This document shows positions 44,671 through 54,341 of a stretch of 64,000 bases of DNA, piece after piece. The notes below the pieces were generated by a model. That model had not been told where the DNA came from and searched no databases. It was given only the letters and a program-made list of their open reading frames with translations. The stretch comes from Streptomyces sp. HPF1205 (GTDB taxonomy: Bacteria; Actinomycetota; Actinomycetes; Streptomycetales; Streptomycetaceae): assembly GCF_020400825.1 (NCBI RefSeq), contig NZ_JAINVH010000002.1, positions 1 to 64,000 of the forward strand, given 5' to 3'. The translations under genes and the position numbers were made by a program. Positions within the stretch are counted from its first letter, which is position 1. Each line of letters opens with the position of its first letter.

Positions 44671-47601
44671 ATGCTGTCCAATGTCGCCATGCACCGTGAT
44701 TTACCCGCATCCGCGGGTGCCTTCGGCGCGCTGTCCAAGGCGGCGCGGCGGACTTGGGGGAAGCACGACCGGGACACCGAGGACTGGCTGCCGCTCAGGC
44801 AGCACATGGCCGACAGTGCCGCCGTAGCGGGCAAGTTGTGGGACGAGTGGCTGCCGCGGAACATCAGGGAGCTCGTCGCTGAAGTGCTCCCGACAGGCAT
44901 GGACGACGGGCGGCGGCTCGCGGTGTGGCTCGCGGCCTCCCACGACATCGGGAAGGCGACGCCGGCCTTCGCATGTCAGGTGGACGGCCTGGCGAACCGC
45001 ATGCGGCGGGCCGGGTTGGACATGCCGGATCAGAAGCAGTTCGGAACCGATCGTGTGTTGGCACCCCACGGACTCGCGGGGCAAGTGCTCATCCAAGAGT
45101 GGCTGAATGAGCGGTTCGGGTGGACCGTCCGCACCAGTGCCCAGTTCGCCATCGTCGCCGGAGGTCACCACGGGGTACCGCCCGGCGACCGGAAGCTGCA
45201 CGACTTGGCCCAGCATCCGGAGCTGATACGTACGCCCGGGCCGAGCGAGGCGAAGTGGCTTGCCGTCCAGCGTGAACTGCTCGACGCCTGCGCGCGGGAA
45301 GCCGGTGTCGAGGACAGATTCAGCGCCTGGGCGGCGGTGAAGCTGACCCAGCCCGTACAAGTCGCTCTCACCGCACTCGTCATCCTGGCGGACTGGATCG
45401 CCAGTTCCGCGGAGCTGTTCCCGTACGCGACCGCGTCCAGCGAGGCGAACCTCGACGGCAAGCACACCCCTGGCAAACGGCTGGACGCGGCATGGCAAGG
45501 CCTGGAGCTACCGCCCGCCTGGGAACCCGCCGAGCCAGAACCCGAAGGCGGCGCCGCAGAGCTGTTCGCCGCCCGCTTCGACCTTCCCCCGCAGGCCACG
45601 ATCCGTCCCGTGCAGGAGGAAGCGGTCCGGGTCGCACGCCAGATGCCGGCCACCGGGTTGCTGATCATCGAAGCACCCATGGGTGAGGGCAAGACCGAGG
45701 CTGCGCTGGCGGCAGCGGAAATCCTCGCCGCCCGCACCGGAGCCGGCGGCTGCCTGATCGCGCTGCCGACCCGGGCGACCAGCGACGCGATGTTCTCCCG
45801 GCTGCTGACGTGGCTGGAGCACCTGCCCGCCGCCAAAGCGCAGTCCGTCTTCCTGGCTCACGCCAAAGCCGCTCTCAACGACAAGTGGTCGGGCCTGGTA
45901 CGCGAGGGCAATCGGACCATCGCCGCCGTGGAGGCCGACGACACCACCAGGATGCCGAAGCCCGGCGACCCCATACGCCGGAGCCCGGCCGGTCTCCAGG
46001 CCCACCAGTGGCTGCGCGGCCGTAAGAAGGGGCTCCTGGCGTCCTTCACCGTGGGGACCATCGACCAGGTGCTCTTCGCCGCCCTCAAAAGCCGCCACCT
46101 CGCGCTACGGCATCTGGCCCTCGCCGGAAAGGTCGTCGTCATCGACGAGGTCCACGCCTACGACGCCTACATGAACACCTACCTGGAACGCGTGCTGGAG
46201 TGGCTGTCGGCCTACCGGGTCCCGGTCGTCCTTCTGTCCGCCACCCTCCCCGCGGCCCGTCGGCGCGCCCTCGCGGAGGCGTACGCGGGCCAGGACGTCT
46301 CCGGGATCGATCTGCCCGCCGACGCGTACCCGCTGGTCACCGCGGTGTCGCCTGGTGGCCGTACGCTGACCGCTCGCCCACCGGCCGCATCCGGGCGCCG
46401 TACACCCGTCGCGGTGGAAGCACTCGACGACGATGTCACGGCCCTGGCTGACCGGCTCGCGACGGAACTGGAGGACGGCGGCTGCGCCCTGGTCGTGCGC
46501 AACACCGTGGACCGCGTGCTGGAGGCCGCGCAGGAGCTGCGGCGGCGCTTCGGCGAACACCGGGTCACCGTCGCCCACTCGCGCTTCCTCGCCGCGGACC
46601 GGGCCCGCAACGACGCCGAGCTGCTGCGGATGTTCGGCCCCGACGGGGACCGGCCGGAGGGCGCCCACATCGTCGTCGCCAGTCAGGTCGTCGAGCAGTC
46701 GCTCGACATCGACTTCGACCTCCTCGTCACCGACTTGGCACCGGTCGACCTGATGCTGCAGCGCATGGGCCGGCTGCATCGCCATCCCCGGACGCGACCC
46801 GCCCGCCTGACGAACGCACGATGCCTGGTCACCGGGGTCGCGGACTGGGCGGCCGATCCGCCGGCCCCCGTCCCGGGCTCGCTCAGCGTGTACGAGGGCC
46901 CGTACCTCCTGCTGCGCGCCCTCGCCGTACTGCAGCCCCACCTGACCGGGGCGCGCCCCCTGGAACTGCCCGGCGACATCAGTCCGCTCGTCCAGGCCGC
47001 GTACGACGATGAACCCGCGGGCCCCGAGCACTGGGCCTCGGAGCTGGACAAGGCGCGGCACGCCTACCGGACCAAGCTCGTCGACAAGCGCGAGCGGGCG
47101 GAGATGTTCCGGCTGGGCCCGGTGCGCAAACCCGGGCGAGCCGTGATCGGCTGGCTCGACGCCGGTGTGGGCGACGCGGACGACACCCCGCAGGGTCGGG
47201 CGCAGGTGCGCGACAGCGAGGAGAGCGTCGAGGTGCTCGTCGTCCAGCGCAGGCGGGACGGCGTGCTCACCACCGTGCCGTGGCTGGACCGTGGCTGCGG
47301 CGGCCTGGAGCTGCCCGAGCACGCGCCGCCGTCCGCCCGGGCGGCGCAGGCGGTGGCGGCGAGCGCGATCTCGCTTCCCTGGCAGTTCTCCAAGCCCTGG
47401 CTGGTCGACCGGACCATCGCGGAACTGGAGAAGTTCTGCGTGCCGGCCTGGCAGGTGAAGCAATGCCCTTGGCTGGCAGGCGAGTTGGTGCTCGTTCTCG
47501 ATGAGGAGTGTCGGACCCGTCTGTCAGGCTTCCACCTCCGGTACAGCCGGAGTGACGGACTTGTGGTGACGGCCGACCGCTCGGCCGAGGTTCAGGAGTA
47601 G
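44671..47601 (+). CDS. cas3: CRISPR-associated helicase/nuclease Cas3 (type I-E)
   Basis: About 976 residues. The HD nuclease domain comes first: LRQHM with His45, AASHDIGKATPAF with His91-Asp92, and GGHHG near 164. The superfamily 2 helicase follows with APMGEGKTEAAL (Walker A, about 335-346), DEVHAYD (about 490), LSATLPAARR (about 523) and QRMGRLHRHPR (motif VI, about 697-707). Cas3 is recruited by Cascade to R-loops and degrades the target strand. The ATG at 44671 is the first plausible start; ATG 44689 is an alternative. Stop and casA start are four bases apart. It opens the cas operon. Confidence 0.97.
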   Translation: MLSNVAMHRDLPASAGAFGALSKAARRTWGKHDRDTEDWLPLRQHMADSAAVAGKLWDEWLPRNIRELVAEVLPTGMDDGRRLAVWLAASHDIGKATPAFACQVDGLANRMRRAGLDMPDQKQFGTDRVLAPHGLAGQVLIQEWLNERFGWTVRTSAQFAIVAGGHHGVPPGDRKLHDLAQHPELIRTPGPSEAKWLAVQRELLDACAREAGVEDRFSAWAAVKLTQPVQVALTALVILADWIASSAELFPYATASSEANLDGKHTPGKRLDAAWQGLELPPAWEPAEPEPEGGAAELFAARFDLPPQATIRPVQEEAVRVARQMPATGLLIIEAPMGEGKTEAALAAAEILAARTGAGGCLIALPTRATSDAMFSRLLTWLEHLPAAKAQSVFLAHAKAALNDKWSGLVREGNRTIAAVEADDTTRMPKPGDPIRRSPAGLQAHQWLRGRKKGLLASFTVGTIDQVLFAALKSRHLALRHLALAGKVVVIDEVHAYDAYMNTYLERVLEWLSAYRVPVVLLSATLPAARRRALAEAYAGQDVSGIDLPADAYPLVTAVSPGGRTLTARPPAASGRRTPVAVEALDDDVTALADRLATELEDGGCALVVRNTVDRVLEAAQELRRRFGEHRVTVAHSRFLAADRARNDAELLRMFGPDGDRPEGAHIVVASQVVEQSLDIDFDLLVTDLAPVDLMLQRMGRLHRHPRTRPARLTNARCLVTGVADWAADPPAPVPGSLSVYEGPYLLLRALAVLQPHLTGARPLELPGDISPLVQAAYDDEPAGPEHWASELDKARHAYRTKLVDKRERAEMFRLGPVRKPGRAVIGWLDAGVGDADDTPQGRAQVRDSEESVEVLVVQRRRDGVLTTVPWLDRGCGGLELPEHAPPSARAAQAVAASAISLPWQFSKPWLVDRTIAELEKFCVPAWQVKQCPWLAGELVLVLDEECRTRLSGFHLRYSRSDGLVVTADRSAEVQE

Positions 47602-47605
47602 CGGG

Positions 47606-49363
47606 TTGGTGACTTCCTTCGATCTGGTCTCCCGTCCATGGCTGCCGGTGCTGCGCGAGGACGGGACGACGGCGGAACTCTCGCTCGACGACGTCTTCCG
47701 TCACGCGGCCGGCATCCGGCGGCTCGTGGGTGATCTCCCCACCCAGGAGCTGGCCCTCCTGCGGCTCTTGCTCGCGATCCTGTACGACGCGCTGGACGGG
47801 CCTGAGGACATCGAGGACTGGGAGGAACTCTGGGAGGACGAGGAGCCTTTCGCCCCGGTCGCCGCGTACCTCGAACGGCACCGGGACCGCTTCGACCTCC
47901 TTCACCCCCGCCAGCCCTTTTTCCAGGTCGCCGGCCTGCACACCGAGAAGGACGAGGTCTTCTCGCTGAACCGGATCGTCGCCGACGTACCGAACGGCGA
48001 TCCCTTCTTCTCCATGCGGCAGCCGTCGGTCAATCGGCTGAGCTTCGCTGAGGCCGCCCGCTGGCTGGTGCACGCGCACGCCTTCGACCCGTCCGGGATC
48101 AAGTCGGGAGCCGTCGGCGATCCGCGGGTCAAACCCGGCAGCGGCAAGGGCTACCCGCTCGGCGTCGCCTTGACGGGGAATCTCGGCGGTGTCTTCGCCG
48201 AAGGCGACAAGCTCCAGCGGACGCTGCTGCTCAACCTGATCGCGGCCGACAACGACTTCCTCCGGGCCGGCAAGAAGGACGCACCGGCGTGGCGCCGCCC
48301 GCCGTCGGGCCCTGGCCCGGCCCGGGAGGATCTGGAGGACTTGGACGAACCGCGCCCCTCGGGCCCGCGCGACCTCTACACCTGGCAGTCCCGCCGGGCA
48401 CGGCTGCATTTCGACGCCGACGGCGTCACGGGCGTGGTCCTCGGTTACGGGGACCCGAAGGCCGCCCCGGACATGCTGAACCGCGAGCCGATGACGGCTT
48501 GGCGGCGCAGCCCGGCCCAGGAGAAGAAACTCGGCGGGCCGCTGGTCTACCTGCCGCTGGAGCACGATCCGGCCAGGTCCGCCTGGCGCGGTCTGGCCGC
48601 CCTTCTCCCGGCCCAGCAGCGGGCCGAGGACGGGGCGGACCAGCGGCAGGAGGCCGCGCGTACTCTCCCACCGGGTGTCGTCCAGTGGCTGGCGCGGCTG
48701 GCGAACAGGGAAGCCCTGCCCGCCAGGAGCCTCATCCGGACGCGGGTCGTCGGCGCCAAGTACGGTACGCAGCAGTCGGTGATCGACGAGGTCGTGGACG
48801 ACAGCGTGAACCTCCCCGTCGTCCTCCTCCACGAGGAGCGCCCGGACTTCGGTGCCGCGGCCGTGGCGGCCGTGGGCGACGCCGACTCGGCGGTATGGGC
48901 GCTCGGGCAGCTCGCGGGCAACCTCGCCCGAGCGGCGGGCGCCGATCCCGACGGTCCGGCTGAGGCGGCCCGCAACCTGGGCTTCGCCGCACTCGACACG
49001 CCGTACCGCCAGTGGCTCGCCTCCTTGGCGACGAGCGACGACCCACGGCAGGCACGCGCCGCGTGGCAGGTGGAGACCGCCGAGATCGTCCGCGGCCTCG
49101 GCAAGCGGCTGCTCGACCAGGCTCCGCCTGCCGCCGCCGAGGGGCGGTTCATCGACGTGAAGGACGGAGGGGGCAACGGGGGCGGCACCCGCTGGGTCGA
49201 CGACACCCAGGCCGACCTGTGGTTCCGCATGCGGCTCAACCGCGTGCTCCCGGCAGCCGCCGCCGTCTCCCCGGACGGGCCACCCCAGCCGCCCTCCTCC
49301 ACGGATGCCGCCGATGCCGATGCCGATGCCGCCGACGACGAGCCCACGGAGGCCCTCGTATGA
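47606..49363 (+). CDS. casA: Cascade large subunit Cse1/CasA (Cas8e)
   Basis: About 585 residues beginning SFDLVSRPWLPVLREDGTTA, the typical Cse1 N-terminus, with LPTQELALLRLLLAILYDAL and HPRQPFFQVAGL. Cse1 recognises the PAM and positions Cas3. AGGAG lies before both TTG 47606 and GTG 47609. The stop overlaps casB by four bases (ATGA). Length is slightly above the E. coli protein (502), in line with actinobacterial versions. Confidence 0.95.
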   Translation: MVTSFDLVSRPWLPVLREDGTTAELSLDDVFRHAAGIRRLVGDLPTQELALLRLLLAILYDALDGPEDIEDWEELWEDEEPFAPVAAYLERHRDRFDLLHPRQPFFQVAGLHTEKDEVFSLNRIVADVPNGDPFFSMRQPSVNRLSFAEAARWLVHAHAFDPSGIKSGAVGDPRVKPGSGKGYPLGVALTGNLGGVFAEGDKLQRTLLLNLIAADNDFLRAGKKDAPAWRRPPSGPGPAREDLEDLDEPRPSGPRDLYTWQSRRARLHFDADGVTGVVLGYGDPKAAPDMLNREPMTAWRRSPAQEKKLGGPLVYLPLEHDPARSAWRGLAALLPAQQRAEDGADQRQEAARTLPPGVVQWLARLANREALPARSLIRTRVVGAKYGTQQSVIDEVVDDSVNLPVVLLHEERPDFGAAAVAAVGDADSAVWALGQLAGNLARAAGADPDGPAEAARNLGFAALDTPYRQWLASLATSDDPRQARAAWQVETAEIVRGLGKRLLDQAPPAAAEGRFIDVKDGGGNGGGTRWVDDTQADLWFRMRLNRVLPAAAAVSPDGPPQPPSSTDAADADADAADDEPTEALV

Positions 49364-50076
49364 CGAACGCCGAGACCGCCGCGCCGACCTCCACCGCGAC
49401 ATCGACCGCCCCTCCCCGGTACGGGCCGATCGGCACGGCGGCCGACCAGTGCATCCGGGCGCTGCAAAGGGGCTATCGGGACGACCGTCCCTACGCGGTT
49501 GCGGCGCTCGCCCGGCTCAGGCGCGGCGCCGGGCGGCAGGCCAACGACCTCACCGAGCTGTGGGGTCAGACCGGCACCGAGCAGCTGGCCGCCGAGCTCG
49601 CCGTGCTGCCCGACGACGAGCGCCGACGGGTGGACTTCGATCGCGCCGACCAGGCGCTGCACCTCGTGACCACGCTGTGGGCGCTTCACCAGCAGTCCCA
49701 CCGCGACGCCAACATGCACGTCGCCAGCAGCGGGCTCGGGCGGGCCGTCCGCGAGCTCATGCGGGCGGTGTCACCGGGTGGCGGTGCCGCGGGCGAGTCC
49801 TCGGCCCAGGATCTCGACGAGCCGATCCGCCGCCGCTTCGTGCGGGTCGGCAACGCCGGTTCGCTGGACATGCTGGGTGCCCGGCTGCGAGAGGTCGTGC
49901 AGTTGCTGCGCAACCGGCGCATCCCGCTGGACTACGCGCTCCTCGCCGAGCAGCTCTACCGGTGGCAGAACCCGGCGCAGAGGGCGGACGTCCGCCGCGC
50001 CTGGGGCCGCGACTTCCACCTGGCCGCCATGCGCCGCAAGCCGGAGGCCGGCGACAAGGGCGCCGGTTCCTCGTAG
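49360..50076 (+). CDS. casB: Cascade small subunit Cse2/CasB
   Basis: About 238 residues from ATG 49360, with GGAGG seven bases upstream inside casA. A disordered Ala/Thr-rich N-terminus precedes the helical Cse2 domain (ARLRRGAGRQANDLTELWGQ, and later RRFVRVGNAGSLDMLGARLR). Two copies normally line the Cascade belly and stabilise the R-loop. It is followed by an unusually large gap of 188 bases before cas7. Confidence 0.95.
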   Translation: MTNAETAAPTSTATSTAPPRYGPIGTAADQCIRALQRGYRDDRPYAVAALARLRRGAGRQANDLTELWGQTGTEQLAAELAVLPDDERRRVDFDRADQALHLVTTLWALHQQSHRDANMHVASSGLGRAVRELMRAVSPGGGAAGESSAQDLDEPIRRRFVRVGNAGSLDMLGARLREVVQLLRNRRIPLDYALLAEQLYRWQNPAQRADVRRAWGRDFHLAAMRRKPEAGDKGAGSS

Positions 50077-50264
50077 ATCCGTACGGGCAGGGACCTCGCC
50101 AGCCGGTCTGCCGACGGCCCCTGCGCACCTCCCCCGCAGCAGTTCCGGGCTTTCCCGACCGGCGCCCGAAAGCAACAGGCAGCAGCAGTTCACAGCAGCA
50201 GCACGTGCGGCACGCGCGACACGTGCGGCACGTGCGCACATCCAGCCGATAGGAAAGAACCGAC
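50077..50264 (+). other. Only large gap inside the cas operon
   Basis: A 188-base spacer. 50127-50156 resembles a decayed CRISPR repeat in crRNA orientation (CTCCCCCGC, 8 bases, then CGGGCTTTCCC). 50197-50235 holds short tandem units related to GCACGTGCGGCACG. AGGAAAG before GTG 50265 is the cas7 ribosome site. A separate promoter or a small regulatory RNA is possible. Confidence 0.5.
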
Positions 50265-51464
50265 GTGACCCGAACCATCCTCGACATCCACATCCTGCAG
50301 ACCGTCCCGCCGAGCAACATCAACCGTGACGACACCGGTTCGCCCAAGACGGCGTTCTACGGCGGCGTGCGCCGGTCGCGCGTGTCGAGCCAGGCGTGGA
50401 AGCGCGCGACCCGGAAGCGGTTCGAGTCGCTCCTGGACCCGTCCGAGCTGGGTGTCCGGACGAAGAAGGTCGCGGAGGCGCTGGCTGAGAAGATCACGGC
50501 TCTCGACTCCTCACTGGACCGGACGACGGCCCTCGACCTGGCGGCCGAGACGCTGCGCACGGCCACGGGGTCGAAGATCGAGCCGCCGAAGCGCAAGGCC
50601 AAGGAGGGTGAGGACGATCCGGCGCCCGAGTCGTCGTATCTGATGTTCCTCAGCGCGCACCAACTGGAGGGGCTCGCGGAGCTGGCCGTCGAAGGCAGCG
50701 AGGGCAGCGGCGACATCAAGGTGCTGAAGGAGTTCCTCAAGGCCAAGGAGAACAGGGCCCGGGCGCGCGGCCTCGTCGACACCCGGCACTCCGTGGACAT
50801 CGCGCTCTTCGGCCGCATGGTCGCCGACGCCACGGACCTCAACGTCGAGGCGGCCACGCAGGTCGCGCACGCCATCAGCGTCCACACCGTGGACAACGAG
50901 TCCGACTACTACACCGCCGTGGACGATCGGAACACGGACGCGGAGACCGGCGCCGGAATGATCGGTGTCGTCGACTTCAACTCCGCCACCCTGTACCGCT
51001 ACGCGGCGCTGGACGCCGACCGCCTTCACGCCAACCTCGGCGCCGGCCTCGCCGAGGACAAGTCGCCCGCGACCCCCACCCGCCGGGCCGTCGAGGCCTT
51101 CGTCAAGGGCTTCATCACCTCCCTGCCCACCGGCAAGGTGAACACCTTCGGCAACCACACCCTGCCGACCGTCGTGATCGCCAAGCTGCGCACGGAGCGG
51201 CCGATCAGCTTCGTCGCGGCCTTCGAGAGGCCGGTGCCGCTGAAGACGGAAGGGGGATACGTGTACGAGAGCTGCGCCCGCCTCGCCCGGTACGTGCCGG
51301 AGCTGGAGCAGGCGTACGGCGTCGCGGACGGCGAGAGCACGTGGATCATGCGCGTCGGCGAGGACACCGAGCCGCTGGCCGCTCTCGGCCCGTCGGTGGG
51401 CCTGGACGAGCTGGTGGAGGCGGTCGGCGCCGCGGTCGCCGGCCGCCTGGAGACCACGGCATGA
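50265..51464 (+). CDS. cas7: Cascade backbone subunit Cas7 (Cse4/CasC)
   Basis: The 399-residue product begins TRTILDIHILQTVPPSNINR, then the Cas7e block YGGVRRSRVSSQAWKRATRK, which contacts crRNA. VDFNSATLYRYAALDADRLH and later TFGNHTLPTVVIAKL complete the fold. Six copies normally form the Cascade filament along the crRNA. The GTG start follows AGGAAAG. The stop overlaps cas5 by four bases. Confidence 0.96.
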   Translation: MTRTILDIHILQTVPPSNINRDDTGSPKTAFYGGVRRSRVSSQAWKRATRKRFESLLDPSELGVRTKKVAEALAEKITALDSSLDRTTALDLAAETLRTATGSKIEPPKRKAKEGEDDPAPESSYLMFLSAHQLEGLAELAVEGSEGSGDIKVLKEFLKAKENRARARGLVDTRHSVDIALFGRMVADATDLNVEAATQVAHAISVHTVDNESDYYTAVDDRNTDAETGAGMIGVVDFNSATLYRYAALDADRLHANLGAGLAEDKSPATPTRRAVEAFVKGFITSLPTGKVNTFGNHTLPTVVIAKLRTERPISFVAAFERPVPLKTEGGYVYESCARLARYVPELEQAYGVADGESTWIMRVGEDTEPLAALGPSVGLDELVEAVGAAVAGRLETTA

Positions 51465-52171
51465 CCGTGCTCCTGCTGCGTCTGGCGGGCCCCTTGCAGT
51501 CCTGGGGATCGTCGGCCCGCTTCGTACGGCGCACGACGGAGAACGCGCCGACCAAGAGCGGGGTGATCGGCCTGCTCGCGGCCGCCCAAGGACGTGATCG
51601 GGACGCGGACGTCTCCGATCTGGTCCGCCTGCGGTACGGCGTGCGCATCGACCAGGCGGGGACACCCGTACGCGACTTCCAGACCGCCCACCACCAGGAC
51701 TCCGACAAGGCCATGCCGCTCTCGGAGCGCTTCTACCTCGCCGACGCCGTGTTCGTGGCGGGCCTGGAAGGCGACAGTGCGCTCGTCCGCGCGCTGCACG
51801 ACGCCGTCCGCAAGCCGGTGTACCTCCCGTACCTCGGCCGCCGTTCCTGTCCCCCCTCTGCACCGCTCGACCTCGGCGTGCGGGAGGACGTCGGGCTCCT
51901 GGACGCGCTGCGGCAGGCACCCTGGCAGGCCTCGGAGTGGTACCAGCGCACGCTCGGGGCCCGGAGCCCCCTTCGGCTCAGCGTCCTGTTCGACTGCCCT
52001 CCGGACGAGTCGCCGGAACTCACCCTGCGGGACGAGCCGATCAGCTTCGACCTCCGCCACCGGCGCTACGCCCTGCGCGGCCTTAAGTCGGCGCAGGTCC
52101 CCGTGCCCGGGTCGGCCGGCACGCAAGAGCCACCCGTACACGATCCGACTTCCGTTCTGGGACCCGCCTGA
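51461..52171 (+). CDS. cas5: Cascade subunit Cas5 (Cas5e/CasD)
   Basis: The 236-residue product starts MTVLLLRLAGPLQSWGSSAR, the characteristic Cas5e N-terminus, with TENAPTKSGVIGLLAAAQG. It caps the 5' handle of the crRNA and contacts Cse1. ATG 51461 lies in the ATGA overlap with cas7, and its own TGA overlaps the cas6e ATG by one base. Confidence 0.95.
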   Translation: MTVLLLRLAGPLQSWGSSARFVRRTTENAPTKSGVIGLLAAAQGRDRDADVSDLVRLRYGVRIDQAGTPVRDFQTAHHQDSDKAMPLSERFYLADAVFVAGLEGDSALVRALHDAVRKPVYLPYLGRRSCPPSAPLDLGVREDVGLLDALRQAPWQASEWYQRTLGARSPLRLSVLFDCPPDESPELTLRDEPISFDLRHRRYALRGLKSAQVPVPGSAGTQEPPVHDPTSVLGPA

Positions 52172-52869
52172 TGTTTCTCACCCGCTTCCGTATCAACACC
52201 GCCCGCCGGGAGGGCAGGGAACTGCTCGGCTCGCCGCACCGGATGCACGCCGCCGTCGCCATGTCCTTCCCCGACCTGCCCTCGCGCGACGGAGACGGCC
52301 CGCGAGTCCTGTGGCGGGTGGACCGCAACTCAAGCGCTGAGGTGCTGCTGTTCCTTGTCAGCCCCGGCCGCCCGGACCTGACCCACCTCGTGGAGCAGGC
52401 CGGATGGCCGGCGTCGCAGACCGCCGGCTGGCAGACGTACGACTACAGTCCCTTCCTCGGCCGGCTCACCGAAGGCAGCACCTGGGCGTTCCGGCTCACC
52501 GCCAACCCGGTGCACGCGATCCGCCGCAAGGAGGGGGAGCCCACCAAGCGCACAGCGCACATCACGCCCCGGCACCAGGCGGCATGGCTACTCGCGAAGC
52601 AGGAGTCGGCCGGCTTCGCCGTGGTCGAGACTCCGGCGGACAAGCGCGTCCTGCAGCACGGCGACGAACACCAACTGGTGGTCCGTGACCAGCGCGCGCT
52701 GCGGTTCGCGAAGGCCTCGGAACAGCGCACGGTCACGCTCACCACGGTCACGTACGACGGCCTGCTCCGCGTCACGGACCCGGCGGCTCTGCGCCGCACC
52801 CTCACCCAGGGGTTGGGGAAGGCGAAGGCGTACGGATGCGGGTTGATGACGCTGGCCCCGGTGGGCTGA
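52171..52869 (+). CDS. cas6e: CRISPR RNA endoribonuclease Cas6e (CasE)
   Basis: The 232-residue protein begins MFLTRFRINTARREGRELLG and contains HRMHAAVAMSFPDLP, with the His expected in the active site of Cas6e. The C-terminus carries the Gly-rich G-loop (QGLGKAKAYGCGLMTLA). It cleaves pre-crRNA at the base of the repeat hairpin and stays bound. All three arrays keep the CCCCGC/GCGGGG stem it should recognise. Confidence 0.95.
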   Translation: MFLTRFRINTARREGRELLGSPHRMHAAVAMSFPDLPSRDGDGPRVLWRVDRNSSAEVLLFLVSPGRPDLTHLVEQAGWPASQTAGWQTYDYSPFLGRLTEGSTWAFRLTANPVHAIRRKEGEPTKRTAHITPRHQAAWLLAKQESAGFAVVETPADKRVLQHGDEHQLVVRDQRALRFAKASEQRTVTLTTVTYDGLLRVTDPAALRRTLTQGLGKAKAYGCGLMTLAPVG

Positions 52870-52872
52870 GAG

Positions 52873-53832
52873 GTGAGCACGGTTGGGCGCCGGGGAGCGT
52901 CGACGCCTCGCGAACTCGCCCGCGTCGGCGACCGGCTGTCGTTCGTCTACCTGGAACGGTGCGTCGTCCACCGTGACGACAACGCCATCACCGCGGAGGA
53001 CGCCGACGGCGTCACCCACATCCCCTCCGCCACGATCGGGACGCTGCTGCTCGGGCCGGGAACCCGCATCACCCACCAGGCCATGACGGTGCTCGGCGAG
53101 TGCGGTGCGGGTGTGGTGTGGGTCGGCGAGCAGGGTGTGCGGTTCTACGCAGGGGGCCGCGCGCTGACCCGCTCCTCCGGCCTGGTGGAGGCGCAGGCGA
53201 TGGCGTGGGCGAACCAGCGCACCCGGCTCGATGTCGCCCGCGCCATGTACCGGCTCCGCTTCCCGGACGAGGACCCGGCAGGGCGTACCCGGCAGCAGTT
53301 GCTGAACATGGAGGGCCGCCGGCTTAAGGCCTGTTACCGGAGCGAGTCGGCCCGGACCGGCGTGCCATGGGTTCGCCGGGAATACCACCGCGACGACTTC
53401 TCGGCCGGTGACCCGCCGAACCAGGCCGTGACGGCCGCGGCCCAGTGCATGTACGGCGTCGCCCACGCGGTGGTGGCCGCACTCGGCTGCTCACCGGGCC
53501 TGGGCTTCGTCCACTCCGGCCACGAACGGTCCTTCGTGCTCGACATAGCCGACCTGTACAAGACGGACGTGGCCATCCCGGCGGCCTTCGACGCGGCAGC
53601 CGAAGGCCCCGAGGACATCGCCGCCCGCACCCGACGCGCCCTGCGGGACCGCATCAACAAGACCCGCCTACTGGACCGGTGCGTCAAGGACATCAAGGAC
53701 CTGCTGCACTACGACGTCGCCCAGGAAGCCGCCGAGAGTGCGGAGGACCGCGTCACCCTGCAATCCGACCACGGCCGCCACGTCGAAGCGGGCCGCAACT
53801 GGGACGGGGACGCGGACGAGGTCATCTGGTGA
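52873..53832 (+). CDS. cas1: CRISPR integrase Cas1 (type I-E)
   Basis: The 319-residue product has the three metal ligands at Glu147 (NMEGRR), His214 (GFVHSG) and Asp227 (LDIADLYK); each is six residues later than in the E. coli protein (141, 208, 221), so the fold is conserved. It forms the spacer-integration complex with Cas2. GTG 52873 follows cas6e by three bases with a weak GAGAG site, and the stop overlaps cas2 by four bases. Confidence 0.97.
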   Translation: MSTVGRRGASTPRELARVGDRLSFVYLERCVVHRDDNAITAEDADGVTHIPSATIGTLLLGPGTRITHQAMTVLGECGAGVVWVGEQGVRFYAGGRALTRSSGLVEAQAMAWANQRTRLDVARAMYRLRFPDEDPAGRTRQQLLNMEGRRLKACYRSESARTGVPWVRREYHRDDFSAGDPPNQAVTAAAQCMYGVAHAVVAALGCSPGLGFVHSGHERSFVLDIADLYKTDVAIPAAFDAAAEGPEDIAARTRRALRDRINKTRLLDRCVKDIKDLLHYDVAQEAAESAEDRVTLQSDHGRHVEAGRNWDGDADEVIW

Positions 53833-54233
53833 CCGTAATCATCCTCACCAACTGCCCGGCCGGTCTGCGCGGCTTCCTCACACGATGGCTCCTGGAGATC
53901 TCCCCCGGCGTCTTCCTCGGCTCCCCCAACGCCCGCATCCGCGACATCCTGTGGGCCGAGGTGCGCACCTACGCCCATCAGGGCCGCGCCCTTCTCGCCT
54001 ACCAGACCGACAACGAGCAGGGCTACACCTTCGAAACCCACGACCACGCCTGGCACCCCATCGACCACGAGGGCCTGACCCTCATCCACCGCCCCGCCGC
54101 GCAGCGTCCCGGCGGGTCGCCCGGTGGAAAACCCGGTGGCGCGGGACCGGGCGCGCCGTCCGCGTCGGAGGGCGGCACCCCGCGCCCCGGCTGGAGCAAG
54201 GCGGGCAAGCGCCGAAGGTACGGTGGGCGATAG
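53829..54233 (+). CDS. cas2: CRISPR adaptation protein Cas2 (type I-E), extended tail
   Basis: About 134 residues from the GTG at 53829. The ferredoxin-like core (VIILTNCPAGLRGFLTRWLL, then EISPGVFLGSPNARIRDILW) occupies the first 90-95 residues. About 40 extra residues follow, a Gly/Pro/Ser-rich basic tail ending PGWSKAGKRRRYGGR. The E. coli protein has 94 residues, so the tail is an actinobacterial elaboration, perhaps binding DNA or Cas1. The gene ends 109 bases before the leader element of array 3. Confidence 0.95.
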   Translation: MTVIILTNCPAGLRGFLTRWLLEISPGVFLGSPNARIRDILWAEVRTYAHQGRALLAYQTDNEQGYTFETHDHAWHPIDHEGLTLIHRPAAQRPGGSPGGKPGGAGPGAPSASEGGTPRPGWSKAGKRRRYGGR

Positions 54234-54341
54234 GTGCCGGCGGCCGGGCGCGGCGGTGGCGACGACTGGGAGTGCTCGATACGGCGGAGGGTTCGCTTGT
54301 GGGTGACGAGCAGGGACCGATTGTGCGGCTTTTGAGCGATA

